DNA from: Isoetes taiwanensis
Taxonomy: Eukaryota; Streptophyta; Lycopodiopsida; Isoetales; Isoetaceae
DNA: 64,000 nucleotides
Direction of reading: 5' to 3'
Assembly: GCA_021234155.1 (NCBI GenBank)
Contig: JAJEKV010000047.1
Coordinates: 179,894-243,893, forward strand
Position 1 is the first letter of the stretch. Each line of letters begins with the position of its first letter. Shown here piece after piece: positions 59,072 through 64,000 of the stretch. The position numbers and the translations under genes were made by a program. The notes below the pieces were generated by a model, which had not been told where the DNA came from, did no database searches, and was given only the letters and a program-made list of their open reading frames with translations.

Positions 59072-60260
59072 CACCTATGGCCAGGACTAAACAAACTGCC
59101 CATGTAGCTGGAACTGGCTTCTCAATGGCACATGCTTTTGCTGCTGCAAAGGACACAGAGCCGAGTGTTCAGTTTGATTCGTCTTATGGATACCGCGGCG
59201 GGGTCATTGACCGAGGTGAAATCGTAGCAAGGTAGCCGTAGGGGAACCTGCGACTGGATTGAATCTCTTTCAAGTTAAGAATGCATTAAATGGATGCCTT
59301 GCCTTTGAGAAGGACGCTCAAGCAAGTCGAAAGGCCATGAGGAGAATCCTCCGTGATCCATGGATCTCCAACGGGAAACCGTATGTGGTGCCTCTGCGCC
59401 AAACAACCTTAGCGAATTGAAACATCTAAGTAGCTAAAGGAGGGGAAATCAACCGAGACTCCGTTAGTAGCGACGAGCGAAAGCGTGGTTTTGAGGGTCA
59501 CCCATCATGAAAAGACCCTCTTTCAAGTGGATATGTGGAAGTATGTTATGATGATCTAGAGAAACGTGTGGTTTCTGAACTGGTTGAGACGACTTAGGAA
59601 TCTCACTATTCTGATTTGGCCAGTCCGCGGGAACAGATGTCGTAATCAACTAGAAGTGTGGGATGAGATCCTGCTCCACCCAGGTGGTCTCTGATCAAAT
59701 AACTCTTCTTGCCGATAAGTTCACATGGTGCATCGAGGTTGGCCCCGTGCACCCTGGTTGCTGAGCCAGGGACTAGGAGGACACAGAATGCTAGTATAGC
59801 AATTGATATGACTGTTTGTACTGAGGTTGATGGCGAGGTAGATCTTATTGTGGAAAACATGTTGGATAAGTCCTTTGTTGGATACAGATTGCCTTTTGAC
59901 ACTTACGATCCTCAACTAATGATTGCAAGCATCATTGAGGCTGCACATTCGTGTCAAGCCAAGGGCTGGATGTTGGCTTCTTACGAGAGCCTTGAGAGAT
60001 CTGGACTGAAAAAATGTGGAGATATTATAAATGGATTCAATACAGTTAGGCAATGGACATACTTGATCACAAATAAAATCGATCATGGTAAGAACCAACC
60101 GAAGGTGTATGACACCCCTTGGTTGAAGCCACACGTTATGGAGTTACTAGAAAGGGTGATGGAGAGAAGGCCATTATCGTGGCATCAAACAAAATTAGTA
60201 TTCCAAAGAAGAAAAGATCGGAAACAGCCACCAAGCAAATCAATGAAATGCCAAAACTGA
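59072..60260 (+). pseudogene. Decayed gene with histone-H3-tail-like start, interrupted by rRNA copy
   Basis: The exon opens with ATG at 59077 encoding MARTKQTAHVAGTGFSMAHA then FAAAKDTEPS. The first eight residues equal the histone H3 tail. The frame runs into the organellar rRNA copy and stops at 59233. Beyond the copy, broken coding continues as EVCYDDLEKRVVSELVETT (about 59530) and, in 59800-60260, VCTEVDGEVDLIVENMLDKS, YRLPFDTYDPQLMIASIIEA, KKCGDIINGF and TPWLKPHVMELLERVMERR. I do not recognise the family. Its upstream intron and acceptor resemble those of the other hairpin-array genes, so it is probably a member of the same group of transposable elements. Confidence 0.5.
59195..59486 (+). 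pseudogene. Nuclear copy of organellar rRNA: SSU 3-prime end fused to LSU 5-prime end
   Basis: About 59195-59265 matches the 3-prime end of organellar SSU rRNA (GGTGAAATCGTAGCAAGGTA, GCCGTAGGGGAACCTGCG, CTGGATTGAATC), and best resembles plant mitochondrial rrn18. About 59270-59486 matches the LSU 5-prime domain (AAATGGATGCCTTG, TGATCCATGGATCTCC, GAAACATCTAAGTAGC, GAAATCAACCGAGA, GTAGCGACGAGCGAAAGC). The two meet after only a few bases. Substitutions from consensus show an old insertion. It is not a functional rRNA gene. Confidence 0.75.
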
Positions 60261-60510
60261 TTCCCTGAGGTATTCACAGAAGACCACGTAGCCTAGACAC
60301 AAGTCGGATCAGAGGAGGTATCTAAGGCCCCTCGTGGACGTTCGTGACATGAGATATGGTCCCGGGACGATATTGTAATTGCCTCCACGCTGCAGACACG
60401 CCAATTCCACCGGCGTAATGCGCAAACGTGGTAGCTAGGCTAGTAGCCCTAGGGGGCAACTTGCTAGGTATGTGCATTTCTTATTAATGTGCACATGCAC
60501 ATTTATTAAG
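60261..60510. other. Noncoding
   Basis: No recognised feature. A CATGTGC/GCACATG palindromic phrase precedes the tandem repeat. Confidence 0.3.
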
Positions 60511-60630
60511 GTGCACACATTTCCATGTGAGCACATTTAGGTGCACACATTTCCATATGGGCCCATTTAGGTGCACACATTTCCATGTGGGCACATTTAG
60601 GTGCACACATTTCCATATGGGCACATTTTG
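60511..60630. repeat. Four 30 bp tandem units
   Basis: GTGCACACATTTCCATxTGG then GCACATTTAG repeats four times at 60511, 60541, 60571 and 60601 with few differences. Confidence 0.95.
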
Positions 60631-61985
60631 CCACCTAGCCATTAAAGGCAAGTGGGCCCATTCCCAATTATCCCACATGCCTAAAGGGGATAATTGGAAA
60701 CCCTAGCCAACCCCTTGTCTATTAAAGGAGAGAAACCCTAACTTGCCCAATTTTCGTTTCTAGGGTTTTAGAACTCTGTTTTGGCTGCCTCAACAGCCAA
60801 AACCGCCTCCCAGACTCGGCCTGAGAGAACTGTACCCTTAGTTTCTCTCGATTCGAGCGTTTCAGCAGGATGGTCGAGCTCAGGTCAGGAGGAGTCCCTC
60901 AAGGATCAGGTATTTAGGCAATTTAATAGCTTAAACCCTCTTTTAGCCATCGAAGCAGTAGGGTTAGCCTCTTAAATTGCCCATAGCAGCCCTCTAGATC
61001 TCTAGATAGCAGATTCTAACTAAAGAACCTAACTCTATGATGTAGATTAGATCTAGTTCTTTAGTTCTCTGTGAAGTATATGGATGATGTATCTCTATGA
61101 ACTCCTTGTATTGGGAAGGGGGGTAGAGACCTAAAGCTTTGTAGTTGATGCTCCTAGAGTAGCCTCTCTAGCACACTGTAGTTTCGGCCTGTGTACAAGA
61201 ACCACACCGGGTTGTGGGTGAAGGGGCCAGACTGGCTGAGAAGGAGGTTCATGTTCTGACTCTTGACCGATCCCTCTGGTGTGTAAAGCCTACCAGGGAT
61301 CATTGTGACTAGGTCTAATGGCTCACCACTGAGTGCGGGTGAGGCATGGACTCGACACCCGTGGAGTGGTGTACACTTTCCAGTGGGTTCAGTCGACTAC
61401 GGGCAGTGGCCCTCTAGTCACCTTGAGTCAGCATGTAGATCTCTGGGGGGGAGTGATCCCTTCCTGCCCCATCGGAACTGGGAGGATGAAACCCAGGAAT
61501 AGCCCTTCTGGCTATGCATCCGGCGGGCTACAGTCAGGTCCCGACACTTTTCAACCTACTCTGCAAAGTGTGCACAGGAGGGGCGGATGGAGTGGACAAC
61601 CCTATGCCATGTTCTTATGCCAGCCAAATCCATTGTCATGAATTCTGTCTGCAATGATCTCTGGAGACCCAAGCCGTCAGTCATTCCCTTGAGTCTGAGC
61701 CTTGGGTAGAACTCCCCATATGTATTGTGCTCACCTTGTTTATGCAGATGTGATGGACCACCCTTTTGGGGTGGATATGTGCTTATGTTATGTACTGACA
61801 TGTATGTTTACGCTTCCGCAGCTAGGTAGACCCTGAGGGAGACGGGGTAAATGACCCCTTCACTCTTCCCACTGGAACCCGTCACGGTTGCAGTGTTATG
61901 TGGAGGGCCCTGTATCGGCATGGAGCTGGTATGGGGGATGAACTCCTGATTGTATACGGTGAGTGCACCGTATACGAGTAGGGGA
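60631..61985. other. Noncoding insertion-like block
   Basis: No gene family recognised. Several short frames exist but none has a motif. It separates the decayed gene at 59-60 kb from the one starting near 62.0 kb and could be an inserted element; I found no paired long terminal repeats. Confidence 0.35.
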
Positions 61986-61999
61986 CGTCACAGTCCCCA

Positions 62000-64000
62000 T
62001 AGGAAAAGCATGTGCAAAAACAAAGTAGACACAAGGCAATATGTTCCTCCTCCAAGAGAAGAAGAGAAGCGACTCCACCCGAGACTTCATGTGAATCGGA
62101 AGGGGAGAGTGAGACTGAGACAGGCTTAGAGGAAGATGACTTGCAAATTGTGAAGTGCTCAACCTCTGGCGGGGACTTGACCCAAGAGAGCAGACGTGAG
62201 TTATCACAGAGTGCAAATGATCAACATAAAACACTGGGAAAGGATCTACCCTCTTGGAGTCGAATTTGAAATTGAGGTGGACATATTTAAAATGCATCAA
62301 GCTCCTGCAAACATGACATGCAGGGTCATTAGTGCAGAACATGTTGACAAACTTTATGATTCGTTCATTAATGTGCAGATGCATCCACCTTGTGCGGATG
62401 TTATTCCTTATGACCCAAAGACAGGGTATGCAATAAAGTGGAAAAAAGCCAGCGACTTGGACAATGCAGACTTCTGGATTGTAAATGAGAATCACACTAC
62501 TATCGTTGCCCAAATTCTTGTTAACCAGGCCATGGAATGGCCAGCAGAAAGGGGACATTTGAAAGACCTTATTTTTCTTTTTCTATGCTAAAAGAAAATC
62601 TCGGGTGCTAGCAGGGAATCTGACTTCAATAGAGTATGTAAAGGTGAGCCAGGAAAGCAATGACATCACAAAGAATACCATTCATGTGGATATATATTTT
62701 GAGCAAATTCAGCAGCTAAGGAATCAATGGGAGTTTTATAGCAAGCCGAAGAAAGGAAAGCGTAGATTGTCCCAAGGTGGCGCATATTTGGTAAGTCTGG
62801 CTTCAATTTGTGCGTGCAATATGCCTTCTTGAGATCCCCCATTGCTCTCAAATCATGCGCCCGCCCAATTTGACACCCACTGTGCATGTTATATGCACAC
62901 TTGACAATCACATTTGCTTTCAAATTGGGTGGACACCCGATTTTCCCCGCAGCCATCTCCATAACATTCTAACTTGACATCACTACGACTATCAAATTGG
63001 GCGGGTGCCCAATTTGGGTCCCCCTGTGTGCATTCAACATGTTTGCCTGAAGCCTCTTGACTATCAAATCGGGCGGACGCCTGATTTGAAGATCATATAC
63101 TTCACATATGCTAGGTTTGTTATGTTATGCAGGATTGGCTCGCCATAGCAAAGCAGACTTTGAAGAAAGCTGGCATACGAGACTACGATTACTTTGTGTA
63201 CTTGGATGACGAGACTTGGAATATGTGTCCAAATGGCTCAGCTATTCTATGAAGACCAACTCAAAGATGAGAAGGGTGAAACGATAGTGGTTAAAAACCG
63301 GCTGAAGATGTTCATGAATAACAAATGCCGCCCTTTAAAGTCCATGCACCCAATGGATTTGCAAAGGCTGTTGAATGAGATCATGGTAGGCACCACCTTT
63401 ATCAAGACCACCAAATATTATACTGGCAGGCGTGTCATGAAAACCCACACGGAACTAAAGAAGATTGGCACCGTTGAGCGTGCACTTATCAATATCTGAA
63501 GGAAGTAAAGAAGCTCAAAGTAGAGAACATGGCTGAATTGAGAAAAGCTCATCCAATATTCACGGAGAATTTGATGCTCATGTTTGCAAACAGTGTCAGT
63601 GATTGGGTGAATACCCACAAGGAGGCAGAAAAGCTTAACCTTCCCCAGGCTCTTATCGCAAAGATTAATGAATATCTGCGTGGACCGGTGCAAAAGGGAT
63701 GTAAAGCATTCAAGTGCTACCGTGTTAGTCCTCTAGGGATGTCTGTTGATGTTGTGAATACATTTGCTCATTTTATCGGATGTGATTTCAGGAATCTCAG
63801 AAAATGGAACATGGAAGAATACCAAACCAGATCAGTGTGCTAATGGACCAGCAGCTATATTGGATCACAGTCTTTATCAGTCCAAATCGTTTGACTGAGT
63901 GCTTGTCCGCTATGAAAACGATAGATGGTGGTAGTCATGTATGGGTGGGAGCGTATCAAGATCCTAAAGCAAGAAACCCTTCCTCTAAAGTTCGCGAGTT
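62000..64000 (+). pseudogene. Unrecognised multi-exon transposon-like gene, runs off the window
   Basis: A basic then acidic start (SSSKRRREATPPETSCESEG) is followed in another frame by HWERIYPLGVEFEIEVDIFK and DNADFWIVNENHTTIVAQIL. After RNQWEFYSKPKKGKRR, exon 1 ends GGAYL at 62790 (donor GTAAGT). An intron of 342 bp with hairpin repeats ends TTATGCAG at 63132. The next exon reads DWLAIAKQTLKKAGIRDYDY, then, after a frameshift near 63220, AQLFYEDQLKDEKGE and MHPMDLQRLLNEIMVGT. Another shift near 63495 leads to QYLKEVKKLKVENMAELRKA and FTENLMLMFANSVSDW. A last frame change near 63835 leads to LYWITVFISPNRLTECLSAM, open to the window edge. The frame breaks indicate decay. I cannot name the family. 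Confidence 0.5.
62856..63092 (+). repeat. Hairpin minisatellite in intron, 4 units
   Basis: Copies near 62860, 62917, 62992 (CAAATTGGGCGGGTGCCCAA) and 63064 (AAATCGGGCGGACGCCTGAT) sit inside a GT-AG intron of 342 bp. The 63064 copy has compensating C/G changes on both arms, so pairing is kept. Confidence 0.85.

Noticed and set aside
59195-59486. A functional rRNA operon
   Set aside because: Only the ends of SSU and LSU are present, with substitutions in conserved positions.
60631-61985. LTR retrotransposon
   Set aside because: No paired LTRs, primer-binding site, protease, RT or integrase motif was seen.

Overview
This is a repeat-rich nuclear DNA window from a land plant. The clearest evidence is an intact seven-exon Rubisco activase gene and a plant-type LYAR / UBP1-associated-1C zinc finger gene. 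They sit in a sea of decayed transposons, minisatellites and foldback repeats, with a nuclear copy of organellar rRNA. Low gene density, many hAT, LINE and unclassified transposase relics, and very large inverted repeats fit a big genome such as a fern or another seed-free plant. That last placement is inference only.

Layout. 0-4 kb: two long hairpins, then a decayed hAT transposase on the minus strand. 4-9.6 kb: a protein-kinase fragment, small duplications and two copies of a ~70 bp foldback. 9.6-17.6 kb: one 7.9 kb imperfect palindrome whose ~3.9 kb arms contain perfect 30 bp palindromes and pyrimidine/purine tracts. 17.7-18.5 kb: a palindromic repeat array followed by a broken fragment of a transposase-like family. 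19.0-19.9 kb: the LYAR-type gene, flanked on both sides by hairpins built from GGAAACCCTTCC. 21.5-23 kb: minisatellites. 23.4-25.7 kb: Rubisco activase, minus strand. 26.4-30.4 kb: a decayed LINE. 31.4-36.5 kb: two convergent genes, a small acidic-protein gene split by a 733 bp MITE and a broken RNase H-like transposase-like gene. 37-47 kb: mostly noncoding, with a receptor-kinase scrap, a MITE, a decayed transposase-like stretch, tandem tRNA-like repeats and a second LINE RT relic. 47.9-51.4 kb: the best-preserved member of the DUF7869-like transposase family, minus strand, with an array of hairpin minisatellites in its upstream intron. 53-53.9 kb: a pectinesterase fragment. 58-64 kb: a second large hairpin array, a reading frame that starts with the histone H3 tail sequence MARTKQTA and is interrupted by a fused organellar SSU-LSU rRNA copy, and an unrecognised multi-exon gene running off the window end.

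Functionally only two genes look alive: Rubisco activase (chloroplast photosynthesis, with the redox-regulated alpha tail) and the LYAR-type nucleolar/RNA-associated protein. The most unusual theme is that four separate transposase-like loci (17.9, 51.4, 59.1 and 63.1 kb) carry the same GC-rich hairpin repeat (AAATTGGGCGGG...GCCCAATTT) in the intron just upstream of a coding exon, always in the same orientation relative to the gene.
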